Source: Enterococcus raffinosus
Lineage (GTDB): Bacteria; Bacillota; Bacilli; Lactobacillales; Enterococcaceae
Direction of reading: 5' to 3'
Length of the DNA stretch: 64,000 nt
NCBI RefSeq assembly: GCF_001886185.1
Contig: NZ_JXLA01000002.1
Span: 116,090-180,089, forward strand
The position numbers and the translations under genes are program-made. Shown piece after piece: positions 18,274 through 26,653 of this stretch. Position 1 is the first letter of the stretch, and each line of letters begins with the position of its first letter. The notes beneath the pieces are model-generated. The model worked only from the letters and a program-made list of their open reading frames with translations. It was not told the origin of the DNA and did no database searches.

Positions 18274-18693
18274 ATGAATATAAAAAAAGCTGCAGAGATG
18301 TTTGATTTGACGACGGACACATTGCGTTACTATGAACGTGTAGGCGTTATTCCGCCTGTTCATCGTAATGAAAGTGGCTACCGCGAGTATTCAACAAATG
18401 ATTTGAACTGGATTTACTTGGCGAAGAACTTACGAAACGCAGGACTATCTGTTGAGTCATTGATTGAGTTTGCCAATTTGGCTCAATTACGAGAAACACA
18501 GAATGTAGAAGAAGCTCAGAAACAAATTTTGGCCGATCAATTAGAGGAACTAGATAAAAAAATAGCAGAGATGGCAGACGTTCGAGAACTCTTATCCTAC
18601 AAGATCGAAACCTATGACGATCATATCGCAAAATTTAAAGCCGGAGAAATGCCCTCTGATAAAGTCGAGAAATTATGGGAACGAAAAAAATAG
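18274..18693 (+). CDS. MerR-family regulator
   Basis: 139 residues: winged-helix N-terminus (KKAAEMFDLTTDTLRYYERVGVI, wing GYREYSTNDL) and a long C-terminal dimerisation helix, without Cys metal ligands. This is the AdhR/YfmP-like group that answers aldehydes or electrophiles. It sits 75 bases before an aldo/keto reductase, and both have near-identical MerR-type promoters, so autoregulation and control of the reductase are likely. ATG 18274 follows GAAGGAGG. Confidence 0.88.
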   Translation: MNIKKAAEMFDLTTDTLRYYERVGVIPPVHRNESGYREYSTNDLNWIYLAKNLRNAGLSVESLIEFANLAQLRETQNVEEAQKQILADQLEELDKKIAEMADVRELLSYKIETYDDHIAKFKAGEMPSDKVEKLWERKK

Positions 18694-18703
18694 AGCCTTT
18701 CTC

Positions 18704-18734
18704 TTGCTATGGAGTTCACTTCAAGGTTTAGGAT
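18704..18734 (+). promoter_or_regulatory. MerR-type promoter/operator of the aldo/keto reductase
   Basis: TTGCTA (18704-18709), 19-base spacer, TAGGAT (18729-18734); CTTG and CAAG flank the dyad at 18703-18725. About two-thirds or more of positions match the regulator promoter at 18215-18245. Confidence 0.75.
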
Positions 18735-18768
18735 GATTCATGTAATACAATTTAAGGAGGAAATGACC

Positions 18769-19635
18769 ATGCGAACAATTCAATTAAACAACGGTGTAAA
18801 AATGCCACAACTAGGATTTGGTGTTTATCAAATTCCTTTAGAAGAAACAGCGGAAGCTGTGTATCAAGCAATCAAAGCAGGCTATCGTTTGATCGATACA
18901 GCTTCTATCTATGGAAATGAGAAGGAAACCGGCGAAGGAATCAAACGGGCGATTGATGAAGGTCTTACTACTCGTGAGGAACTTTTCGTTACGTCTAAAC
19001 TATTCATTCTTCAAGCACCAGAAGAAAAAGCAGCAGAAACAATTGAACAATCCCTTAATGTAATGGGACTTGATTATTTAGACCTTTATCTGATTCATCA
19101 ACCTTATGGTGATGTATATGGCGCATGGCGGGCAATGGTTGCCGCACAAAAAGCAGGGAAATTAAGAGCAATTGGTATTTCAAACTTCAAATCAGCGAAA
19201 ATGATCGAATTTGTTGGCTTGAATGATGTAAAACCACAAATCAATCAAATTGAAGTAAATCCTTGGAATCAACGAATTGAAGACCAAGAATGGCATGAAA
19301 AATATGGTGTGCAGATTGAAGCATGGGCGCCTTTTGCTGAAGGACATCATGACTTATTCACGAATCCCGTTTTAGCTGAGATTGGCGAACAGTATGGCAA
19401 ATCAGTGGGACAAGTAGTTCTACGCTGGTTAATGCAGCGAGGAATTGTTGCCTTAGCAAAATCGGTTCGCCCAGAACGTATGGCAGAAAATATTAATATC
19501 TTTGATTTTGAATTATCAGACGCAGATGTTGAAAAGATCTCCGCATTGGATAGGAAAGAATCCGCCTTCTTTGATCATGACGCACCACAGCAAGTAGAGT
19601 GGGTTATGAATCGAATGTTAGACACAGAAAACTAA
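18769..19635 (+). CDS. Aldo/keto reductase
   Basis: 288-residue NADPH-dependent reductase of the AKR5-like bacterial group. Family blocks: NGVKMPQLGFGVYQ, the catalytic DTASIYGNE (Asp/Tyr), LFVTSKLF (Lys), YLIHQPYGD (His) and the cofactor-binding ALAKSVRPERM. The ATG at 18769 lies 8 bases after AAGGAGG; the ATG at 18763 is too close. It is probably an aldehyde detoxification enzyme under the neighbouring MerR regulator. Confidence 0.9.
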   Translation: MRTIQLNNGVKMPQLGFGVYQIPLEETAEAVYQAIKAGYRLIDTASIYGNEKETGEGIKRAIDEGLTTREELFVTSKLFILQAPEEKAAETIEQSLNVMGLDYLDLYLIHQPYGDVYGAWRAMVAAQKAGKLRAIGISNFKSAKMIEFVGLNDVKPQINQIEVNPWNQRIEDQEWHEKYGVQIEAWAPFAEGHHDLFTNPVLAEIGEQYGKSVGQVVLRWLMQRGIVALAKSVRPERMAENINIFDFELSDADVEKISALDRKESAFFDHDAPQQVEWVMNRMLDTEN

Positions 19636-19744
19636 TCTATAAATATATCAAACGATAATCGCCATCCCTGAGCTGAACGCTGTCTTTTTCCAAGGAGGGT
19701 ACGCTACAATAGAAGTGTATCAAACAAATAAGGAGGGATTTTTG

Positions 19745-21103
19745 ATGAAGGTTATTGTATTAGGATCTTCACACGGCGGCTATGAAGCGGTCGAAGAGTT
19801 ACTATTGGCTCATCCCAAAGCGGACGTGCAATGGTACGAAAAAGGCGACTTTATTTCATTTATGGGATGAGGAACGCAAATGTATCTCGAAGGAGTCGTA
19901 AAGGATGTTAACTCTATCCGTTACATGACTGCCGAAGAGATGGAACGACGCGGGGTTCGCGTTTTTACCAACACTGAAATTACCAAAGTAATACCTGACA
20001 AACATGAAGTAGAAGTACTTGATCATGTTAGCGGAGAAACTCGTACGGAAGCCTATGATAAATTGATTTTAAGCCCTGGAGCAAATCCATTTATTTTACC
20101 GGTTCCGGGTCATGACCTGAAAAACATTGAAACGATGCGGGGACGTCAGGATACGATCGATCTGAAATTGCATTCAGTAGACCCAGATATCCAAAACGTT
20201 GTCGTCGTTGGCGGCGGGTATATCGGTATTGAAGCTGCGGAGGCTTTTGCTAAGGCAGGGAAGAAGGTCACACTGGTGGATATCATCACCCGTCCATTAG
20301 GTGTCTACCTTGACAAAGAATTCACTGATATCTTAGAAAAAGAAATGACAGACAACGGCATGACATTAGCGATGGAAGAAAAAGTCGTTGAATTTGTCGG
20401 TGAAGACGGCAAGGTCAGCAAAGTGGTAACAGACAAAGGAGAATATCCAGTTGAGATGGTCGTGATGTCTGCGGGTGTCAGACCCAATACAGCTTGGCTG
20501 AAGGATGCGGTGGACATGCATCCAAATGGGATGATCAAGACGGATGAATATATGCGGACAAGCGCTGAAGATGTTTTCGCAGTGGGAGATGCGACCTTGA
20601 TTCAATACAACCCAGCTCAAACGACTGTCAATATCGCTCTTGCGACAAACGCACGAAGACAAGGACGCTACGCTGTGAAAAACCTAGAGGAAGCAAAATA
20701 TCCTTTCCCTGGTGTACAGGGCTCATCGGCATTACGAGTGTTTGATTATAAATTCGCTTCGACTGGTTTGAATGACCAAATGGCGGATCGCTTGAAAATC
20801 AAGACAAAATCGGTCCTATTGGATCAAGAAACCTTGATGGATTTTGTCCCAGCGGATATGAAAGAGCGGATGCTATTCAAGCTAGTCTATGATCCAGAAA
20901 CTCATGCGATTTTAGGGGCTCAAATCATGTCGAAAAAAGATCTGACAGCCAACATCAATGCGATCTCGATTGCGATCCAAACGAAATTTACCATTGAGCA
21001 GTTGGCATATGCGGACTTCTTCTTCCAGCCTGAGTTCGATACGCCATGGAACCTACTGAATATGGCAGGTCTAAAGGCGCTTCAACAGGAAAACGAGGCT
21101 TAG
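19745..21103 (+). CDS. npr: NADH peroxidase with in-frame UGA at the catalytic Cys42 codon
   Basis: Reduces H2O2 with NADH through a Cys-sulfenic acid. Reading from ATG 19745 (GGAGGG upstream): [20 protein letters not shown] with the FAD motif and His10, then [12 protein letters not shown] at 19868-19870, GTQMYLEG, and about 410 more intact residues including the NAD motif [12 protein letters not shown], the DVFAVGD FAD motif and the C-terminal [12 protein letters not shown]. The TGA is codon 42, exactly where E. faecalis Npr has its redox Cys42 (SCGMQ). Everything else looks functional. Either a nonsense mutation, a selenocysteine or readthrough codon, or an assembly error. GAGGA overlapping the TGA could restart translation at ATG 19880, but that product lacks the first FAD motif. 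Confidence 0.85.
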
Positions 21104-21133
21104 CAGACAGGTATTCTTTTAAATAGATGACAA

Positions 21134-21178
21134 AAGGACCCACTTTACTTGGAGATTCATGTAAGGTGGGTCCTTAAT
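21134..21178. terminator. Strong intrinsic terminator
   Basis: A 15-bp stem, 21134-21148 with 21161-21175 (AAGGACCCACTTTAC arm), with one G-T pair, loop of 12. Confidence 0.8.
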
Positions 21179-21498
21179 AATTGTCAAATAAAGAATAAAG
21201 ACCGTCTTTATTGATCGAGCAAAAAAAGTTATTTCTACGTAAAAATACTTTACTCCTACATTCGGCGGTATGGAAGACTTTCTTTCGTCTAATCCAAGAA
21301 ACGGCTGCTCCACTCTGTAATTTGCATTCATCATCTCCTAACGTATTCTCATAACCCAAAATTTTAATAGGAAATCCCTTGCAACTGAAGTTTTGTGGTG
21401 TATTTCACCCGCATTTTGGTCATTCATAGGGAATCGTGTAATTTTTAAATTCCAAAAAATGAGGTCTCTTAGAAAATAATAAGATACCAACGAAACTA
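21179..21498. other. Intergenic tract with no supported gene
   Basis: AT-rich. Minus-strand open frames (ending 21119 and 21174) run through the terminator stem and have no recognised motif, so I see no gene here. Confidence 0.5.
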
Positions 21499-22407
21499 CT
21501 AAATATGTTTCAGTAAATCCTCTTTTTCAAATTTAATATAATCAATAAATCTTTGTACAGCAGGAGATTTATATCGTAATGAATTTTGCGCTAGGTAAAT
21601 TGTCTGAGTAAGGAAAGGCTCCTTAAGACGAATCTCCTTCACACTGAAATTTTCCATAATACTTGATTGCGGAAAGATTCCAATACCAAGATTTTTGCTG
21701 GTTAGGCTAAGAAGAGTCAAATCATCCAGTACTTCATAAGAAATATTAGGTATCATCTTCTTTTTTGCAAAGTAGCGATTAATTAACGGACGGAGCGTGC
21801 TCGGTTCATGAAAAGTAATAAAATCATAAGTTATTAGTTCTTCAAGTGTGTAATATTTATTGCTTGAGAGAGGCGAGTTTAAACTTGCGATAAAAATAAC
21901 AGGTTGTATGTGGATCGGTATAATTTCTAAATCTGGAAACTGCGCAAAAGTTGAAAACTGTTCGTTGCCTGTAAAAAAAGCCACATCATAAGCGCCATCT
22001 TGAAGTTGGGTTAATAAATTGATTGTATTGTTTTGACTAACTCGAATTTTAGCGTGACTTTTTTTGGCATAATTTGCTAATAAGTTCGGAATGAATACAG
22101 GTCCTAAGGAATAGACGAACCCCAGATCGATTCGGCCACTTTCAGCATTCGTCAATGCATACAATTCTTTCTGTACAATCTCAAGTTCGTTCATTGCGCG
22201 ATACGCTCGCTGCTGGAAGAGTTTGCCATATTTGTTCAATTGAATGCCACGACCAACACGATCAAAGAGTTTGGCAGCTAAACCTTCTTCAAGTTTACTG
22301 ATAGATTTACTTAAGGCAGGTTGGCTGATAAATAATTCATCTGCGGATTGTTTCATATTTTCAGTATTAGCTAAATGGAGAAAGTAACGAATCTGTTGGA
22401 TGTTCAT
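21499..22407 (-). CDS. LysR-family regulator of the CoA-transferase operon
   Basis: About 302 residues. Winged helix MNIQQIRYFLHLANTENMK, then SADELFISQPALSKSISKLE; effector domain with GRIDLGFVYSLGP. The ATG at 22407 follows AAAGGAG by 8-9 bases; an upstream GTG (22416) is less likely. Transcribed divergently from the CoA-transferase operon, with a LysR-type dyad between them, so it is the probable activator. Confidence 0.88.
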   Translation of the reverse strand: MNIQQIRYFLHLANTENMKQSADELFISQPALSKSISKLEEGLAAKLFDRVGRGIQLNKYGKLFQQRAYRAMNELEIVQKELYALTNAESGRIDLGFVYSLGPVFIPNLLANYAKKSHAKIRVSQNNTINLLTQLQDGAYDVAFFTGNEQFSTFAQFPDLEIIPIHIQPVIFIASLNSPLSSNKYYTLEELITYDFITFHEPSTLRPLINRYFAKKKMIPNISYEVLDDLTLLSLTSKNLGIGIFPQSSIMENFSVKEIRLKEPFLTQTIYLAQNSLRYKSPAVQRFIDYIKFEKEDLLKHI

Positions 22408-22444
22408 TTTAATCACTCCTTTAGAGATAGTATAGCTTATTTTG

Positions 22445-22459
22445 ATAACTATTAGTTAT
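22445..22459. promoter_or_regulatory. LysR-type operator
   Basis: ATAACT-ATT-AGTTAT, a perfect 6-bp inverted repeat of the T-N11-A type, 38 bases from the LysR start and 71 bases from the CoA-transferase start. Confidence 0.6.
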
Positions 22460-22529
22460 TGATATAAGAAAAAATGATATTAGATTTTATGGAAACGCTA
22501 CCTTAATATAGAGGAAAGGAGGCGACGTT

Positions 22530-24116
22530 TTGGGTACGAAGAAATCAAAGTTAATGAAAGCCAGTGAAGCAGTTCGATTAATTTCCAATGATGAGGTTGT
22601 TGGTTTCTGCGGAGCAGGTGGTGGTATCACTGAACCTACAAAGGTGATTGAGGCTTTAGCGCAACGATTTAAAGGGGAGCAGCTACCAAAAAATCTGACG
22701 CTGATTCATACGACAGGGCTTGGCGATAGAAATGATCGTGGGATGTCCCCACTAGCACAACAAGGTATGGTCAAACGAGTGATCGGAGGTCATTGGGCGC
22801 AGTCCCCTCGATTGGCGGAAATGGCAGAACGCAATGAAATCGAGGCATATAATTTTCCACAAGGGATCGTATGCCATTTGATTCGAGCGGCGGCTTCGAA
22901 ACAGCCGGGCATTCTAACTCATGTTGGATTAGGAACCTTTGTTGATCCTGAACAAACAGGTGGTCGCCTAAATAAAAAAACCACGGAGCCATTAGTGAAG
23001 AAGCAAACAATCGATGATAAAGATTATCTTTTTTATAAAACTACACCACTGGATGTTGCTGTCATCAGAGGGACGACAGCAGATACCGACGGCTATATAT
23101 CAATGGAGGATGAGATCATTTACGCCGATGCATTGGTCATGGCCCAAGCTGCCCATAACAATGGAGGAAAGGTCATCGTCCAAGTGAAAAGAGTGGTCAA
23201 AGCCGGAACCATTCATCCAAGGCAAGTCAAGATTCCAGGTTTCTTGGTGGATGCCATCGTGGTGGATGAGGAGCAATCACAGATGTATGTTGGTGGTGTC
23301 AATCGCTTCATCTCAGGAGATTACATTTTTTGTTCAGACTCAAGTGAGCTGATTCCGCTAAATCAACGGAAAGTAATTGGTCGTCGAGCGCTCTTTGAAG
23401 TTTCTCCTGGCGATGTTGGAAATGTTGGTGTCGGGATCGCGGATGGTATCGGGATTATTGCTAGAGAAGAAGGAGTACAAGATGCCTTCACTTTGACTGT
23501 TGAAACAGGAGCGGTCGGGGGTGAATCTGCTCAAGGAATCTTTTTCGGAGCGACATTAAATAGTCGAGCGTTAATGGAAATGCCTGCACAGTTTGATTTT
23601 TATGACGGTGGTGGTTTGGATGTTTGTTACTTAAGTTTCGCAGAAGTAGACAGAGACGGAAATGTCAATGTTCACCGTTTTAATGGAAAAATTGTTGGTA
23701 CAGGCGGCTTCGTGGATATTTGCCAAAATACACAAAAAGTCGTGTTCTGCGGTACGTTAACAGCTGGAGGATTAAAGACCGCAATTGGTAATCAGCAAAT
23801 CGAAATCGAGCAGGAAGGTTGCTTCAAAAAATTTATCGACAAGGTTCCGGAAATCACATTCAACGGGAAAGACGCCATTCAAAGAGGTCAGGAAGTTTAC
23901 TATGTGACAGAGCGAGCTGTTTTTAAGCTAAAAGTAAACGGACTAGAGTTGATTGAAATCGCTCCAGGTGTAGACTTTGAACGCGATATAATCCAGCAAA
24001 TGGCGTTTCGCCCAACAGTTTCAGAATCTTTGAGTAAGATGGATGCACGCTTATTTAATGAAGACATCATGGGCATCAAAAATGAATGGTTAGAAAAACA
24101 ATTAGGAGGAAAATAA
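22530..24116 (+). CDS. Acyl-CoA:acetate/3-ketoacid CoA-transferase, YdiF type
   Basis: 528-residue fused alpha-beta CoA-transferase (family I, propionate-CoA-transferase/YdiF-like). N-terminal half: GFCGAGGGITEPTKVIEAL and HTTGLGDR; C-terminal half: TLTVETGAVGGESAQG, where the Glu is the expected CoA-thioester nucleophile, and FCGTLTAGGL. TTG start at 22530 with AAAGGAGG 8 bases upstream. First gene of a five-gene operon. It should activate a carboxylic acid by swapping CoA from acetyl-CoA or another donor; the substrate is unknown. Confidence 0.88.
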   Translation: MGTKKSKLMKASEAVRLISNDEVVGFCGAGGGITEPTKVIEALAQRFKGEQLPKNLTLIHTTGLGDRNDRGMSPLAQQGMVKRVIGGHWAQSPRLAEMAERNEIEAYNFPQGIVCHLIRAAASKQPGILTHVGLGTFVDPEQTGGRLNKKTTEPLVKKQTIDDKDYLFYKTTPLDVAVIRGTTADTDGYISMEDEIIYADALVMAQAAHNNGGKVIVQVKRVVKAGTIHPRQVKIPGFLVDAIVVDEEQSQMYVGGVNRFISGDYIFCSDSSELIPLNQRKVIGRRALFEVSPGDVGNVGVGIADGIGIIAREEGVQDAFTLTVETGAVGGESAQGIFFGATLNSRALMEMPAQFDFYDGGGLDVCYLSFAEVDRDGNVNVHRFNGKIVGTGGFVDICQNTQKVVFCGTLTAGGLKTAIGNQQIEIEQEGCFKKFIDKVPEITFNGKDAIQRGQEVYYVTERAVFKLKVNGLELIEIAPGVDFERDIIQQMAFRPTVSESLSKMDARLFNEDIMGIKNEWLEKQLGGK

Positions 24117-24118
24117 AA

Positions 24119-24559
24119 ATGACAGAATTACCATTGAAAGTAAATGACACCTGTTCTTACACTAAGACAATCAGCGAATCTGATGTGTATCTCTACGCGG
24201 GAATCACAGGAGATTTCAGCCAAATGCACATGAACGCGGAATTTATGAAAACAACGCCGTATAAAGAGCGAATCGTTCATGGCGTATTGACGTTTTCATT
24301 TGGCTGTACCGCATCAACACTGATTCAACAACAATTGAAAGCAGAAATTCCAAGTGTTTCTTATGGCTATGATAAATTACGTTTTATCAAACCAGTCTTT
24401 TTTGGGGATACTGTGACTGCAAAATACACCGTAAAAAAAGTCGATGTTGAAGCTATGAAAACCTATTCCGATGTTGAAATATTTAACCAGCACGGTGATA
24501 TCTGTGTGTACGCACAACACATTTTGAAATTCATTCCAGAAGAGGAGATGGATCGATGA
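24119..24559 (+). CDS. MaoC-like hydratase/dehydratase
   Basis: 146-residue hotdog-fold protein. It carries the R-hydratase signature: DVYLYAGITGDFSQMHMNAEFM holds the Asp and His catalytic pair, followed by ERIVHGVLTFSFG. Expected to hydrate an enoyl-CoA. ATG 24119 has AGGAGG 9 bases upstream, just after the CoA-transferase stop. A CoA-transferase plus MaoC hydratase pair recalls itaconate-type pathways, but no citramalyl-CoA lyase is present. Confidence 0.85.
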   Translation: MTELPLKVNDTCSYTKTISESDVYLYAGITGDFSQMHMNAEFMKTTPYKERIVHGVLTFSFGCTASTLIQQQLKAEIPSVSYGYDKLRFIKPVFFGDTVTAKYTVKKVDVEAMKTYSDVEIFNQHGDICVYAQHILKFIPEEEMDR

Positions 24560-25494
24560 AATTTTGTTTTTTAGGTGCTGGAGCGTTAGGCAGTGCCATT
24601 GGCGGTACCTTAGCTCGTAATGGGAAAGAAGTCTATTTAGTGGATCAATGGCAGGAACACGTAGATCGAATCAATCAAGAGGGTTTGATTTTTATTGAAG
24701 GGGAAAAAGATATCCGTATCCCGATCAAAGCGGTGACAGACCCTTCATTACTTGGGCCGATGGATGTGATCGTTGTCTTAGTAAAATCATTTGCGACAGA
24801 AGCCGCGATCAAACAAGCGGCACCGTTGATTGGACCTGAGACTGTTGTTATGTCCTTACAAAATGGTCTTGGTAACGAGAAGATTATCGAAGAGGAAATT
24901 GGTTCAGAAAAAATTATCGGTGGAAAAGCCTATGTCGGTGGTGTATTGAAAGCCCCGGGAAAAATTATTCCTGGCGTTGTCGGCAAAGAAATTTGTATTG
25001 GTGAAATGACCGGTAAAACAACGGAGCGCATCCAGAAAATCGCTCAAGAATTCAATGAGGGGGGGATCATCACAAAAATAAGTGACAATATAAAAGGGAT
25101 GATCTGGGATAAATTGCTCATAAATGTCGCGACTGGCGCATTAGCCGGAATCACAGGTTTAGGATATGGCGATCTCTACAAAATCAAGGATATCGAAGAA
25201 ACGGCCTTTGCGGCGATCGAAGAAGGGATCAATGTGGCAAAAGCAAACAAGGTCATATTGATGACTGAAAAGCCGAAAGAGATTTGGGAAAAAGCGGCGG
25301 CAGGTTTGCCCTATGGATTCAAAACATCGATTTTACAAAGTCTCGAGAAAAAGCAACGTTCAGAAGTGGATTTTATTAACGGGGCAGTGGTTCGTTGGGG
25401 AAAGAAATTGAATGTCGAAACGCCTGTTAATCACGCTTTGACTGCCTGTGTCAAAGGAATCGAAATGCGAAATGAGGTGACATCTATTGAATAG
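24556..25494 (+). CDS. Ketopantoate-reductase-like dehydrogenase (ApbA/PanE family)
   Basis: 312 residues: Rossmann motif FLGAGALGSAIGGTLARNG, VLVKSFATEAA, LQNGLGNEK, a Lys in GGKAYVGG, and a C-terminal domain with IWDKLLINVATGAL. The start overlaps the previous stop (ATGA). In this operon it is more likely a 2-keto- or 3-hydroxy-acid dehydrogenase for the catabolic substrate than a pantothenate enzyme. Confidence 0.82.
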   Translation: MKFCFLGAGALGSAIGGTLARNGKEVYLVDQWQEHVDRINQEGLIFIEGEKDIRIPIKAVTDPSLLGPMDVIVVLVKSFATEAAIKQAAPLIGPETVVMSLQNGLGNEKIIEEEIGSEKIIGGKAYVGGVLKAPGKIIPGVVGKEICIGEMTGKTTERIQKIAQEFNEGGIITKISDNIKGMIWDKLLINVATGALAGITGLGYGDLYKIKDIEETAFAAIEEGINVAKANKVILMTEKPKEIWEKAAAGLPYGFKTSILQSLEKKQRSEVDFINGAVVRWGKKLNVETPVNHALTACVKGIEMRNEVTSIE

Positions 25495-25861
25495 AGCATA
25501 TATCGAACATGTTGCAATCTATGTGACAGATATTGATTGGTATATTGATTTTTTTGAAAACACCTTAAACTTTACGGAACGTATGCGTAAAGTAGAGAAC
25601 GGACAGCCAAGACAGGTCTGGTTATATGGAGGGATTCAATTGATCGAAGTTGAAAAAAATCACCTCACTGGGAAATTAGGACATCTCGGAATTATGGCGG
25701 AGAATCAGCAAGAAGCGCTAAAAAAAATCAAACAATACGATGTTGAACCAATGCCACAAGGAAATAATTGGTGGCAATTGCCAGACGGGCTTTGTATTGA
25801 AATCCTACAAGCCAAGCTAGGCACTGTTAAAGATATCTTAGATGTTACACCGTGGAATTAA
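25487..25861 (+). CDS. VOC/glyoxalase-superfamily protein
   Basis: 124 residues starting NRAYIEHVAIYVTD, with His in the first beta-alpha-beta unit, GHLGIMAEN in the second and a Glu in the last strand (LCIEILQA): a metal-binding VOC pattern. TTG start at 25487, overlapping the previous gene by 8 bases, with GAGGTG upstream. Could be an epimerase, lyase or dioxygenase-like step of the operon pathway. Confidence 0.75.
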   Translation: MNRAYIEHVAIYVTDIDWYIDFFENTLNFTERMRKVENGQPRQVWLYGGIQLIEVEKNHLTGKLGHLGIMAENQQEALKKIKQYDVEPMPQGNNWWQLPDGLCIEILQAKLGTVKDILDVTPWN

Positions 25862-25875
25862 AAGGAGGAAAAAGA

Positions 25876-26313
25876 ATGAAAAAAATATTAATGCTTCATG
25901 GAGTGAACCACAATATGTTTGGGCATCGTAATCCAAAACACTATGGAACAGTAAGGCTCAACGAGATTAATCAAAACATGGAGAGTCTTGCTAAAGAACT
26001 AAACGTTGAAGTTGAACACTATCAAACTAATGATGAAGGGAAAATGGTCGATCGAATTCACCAAGGTTACAGAGACAAAGTTGATGCCGTGATCATCAAT
26101 GCAGGTGCCTGGACACATTATAGTTATGCGATTCGCGATGCATTGGAAATCTTAGAAGTTCCCTTTATTGAGATGCACATGTCCAATGTCCATGCCCGCG
26201 AAGAATTTCGTCATCATTCAGTTTTTTCAGAAAAAGCTGCTGGTGTGATGTGTGGCTTTGGATTTGAGACCTATCAGTTAGCACTACGAGCTGCAGACCA
26301 TTTGACTAAATGA
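25876..26313 (+). CDS. Type II 3-dehydroquinate dehydratase-like protein
   Basis: 145 residues of the AroQ fold. Conserved: Arg and Tyr of the lid region (GHRNPKHYG), IINAGAWTHYSYAIRDA, and EMHMSNVHAREEFRHHS. Altered: the near-invariant NGPNL at the N-terminus is HGVNH, and the Glu of the REP motif is Asn. Together with the catabolic operon this suggests a different substrate rather than the shikimate pathway. ATG 25876 follows AAAGGAGG. Last gene of the operon. Confidence 0.75.
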   Translation: MKKILMLHGVNHNMFGHRNPKHYGTVRLNEINQNMESLAKELNVEVEHYQTNDEGKMVDRIHQGYRDKVDAVIINAGAWTHYSYAIRDALEILEVPFIEMHMSNVHAREEFRHHSVFSEKAAGVMCGFGFETYQLALRAADHLTK

Positions 26314-26463
26314 AAATAGATATGTGATTTTTCGTCGTTAAGTGAGAGCTTAGTCTTAAATATTGCTTATTAATTCAAGTTGGATGAAACATGATAATTT
26401 TTTATGATTAAATTTGGTTCTAACACTGAGTTAAGTGATTACAAACAAAAAATGACTTAGATA

Positions 26464-26500
26464 AAACCCTCAAGAGAAAATACACTCTTGAGGGTTTACT
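26464..26500. terminator. Intrinsic terminator after the operon
   Basis: AAACCCTCAAGAG (26464-26476) pairs perfectly with CTCTTGAGGGTTT (26485-26497). The remaining bases from 26314 to 26653 are AT-rich and show no gene. Confidence 0.8.
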
Positions 26501-26653
26501 AAATCATTAAATGAAACAACTTTATTTGATGTTTTTTCTAGTGTAGTGAGTCGACCGTTCGCACTGAATTGAAAACCTGGTTTATTTACTTAACTAATCG
26601 TTTTTAATATCTATTTTTATGAATAGATTTGGATAGAAATGCTTACGTCAAAA

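Noticed and set aside
19880..21103. Treating the 407-residue ORF as the native npr start
   Set aside because: It would lack the first FAD motif and His10, both of which are intact upstream in the same frame.
21119..21334. 71-residue minus-strand ORF after npr
   Set aside because: It passes through the npr terminator stem and has no recognised motif.
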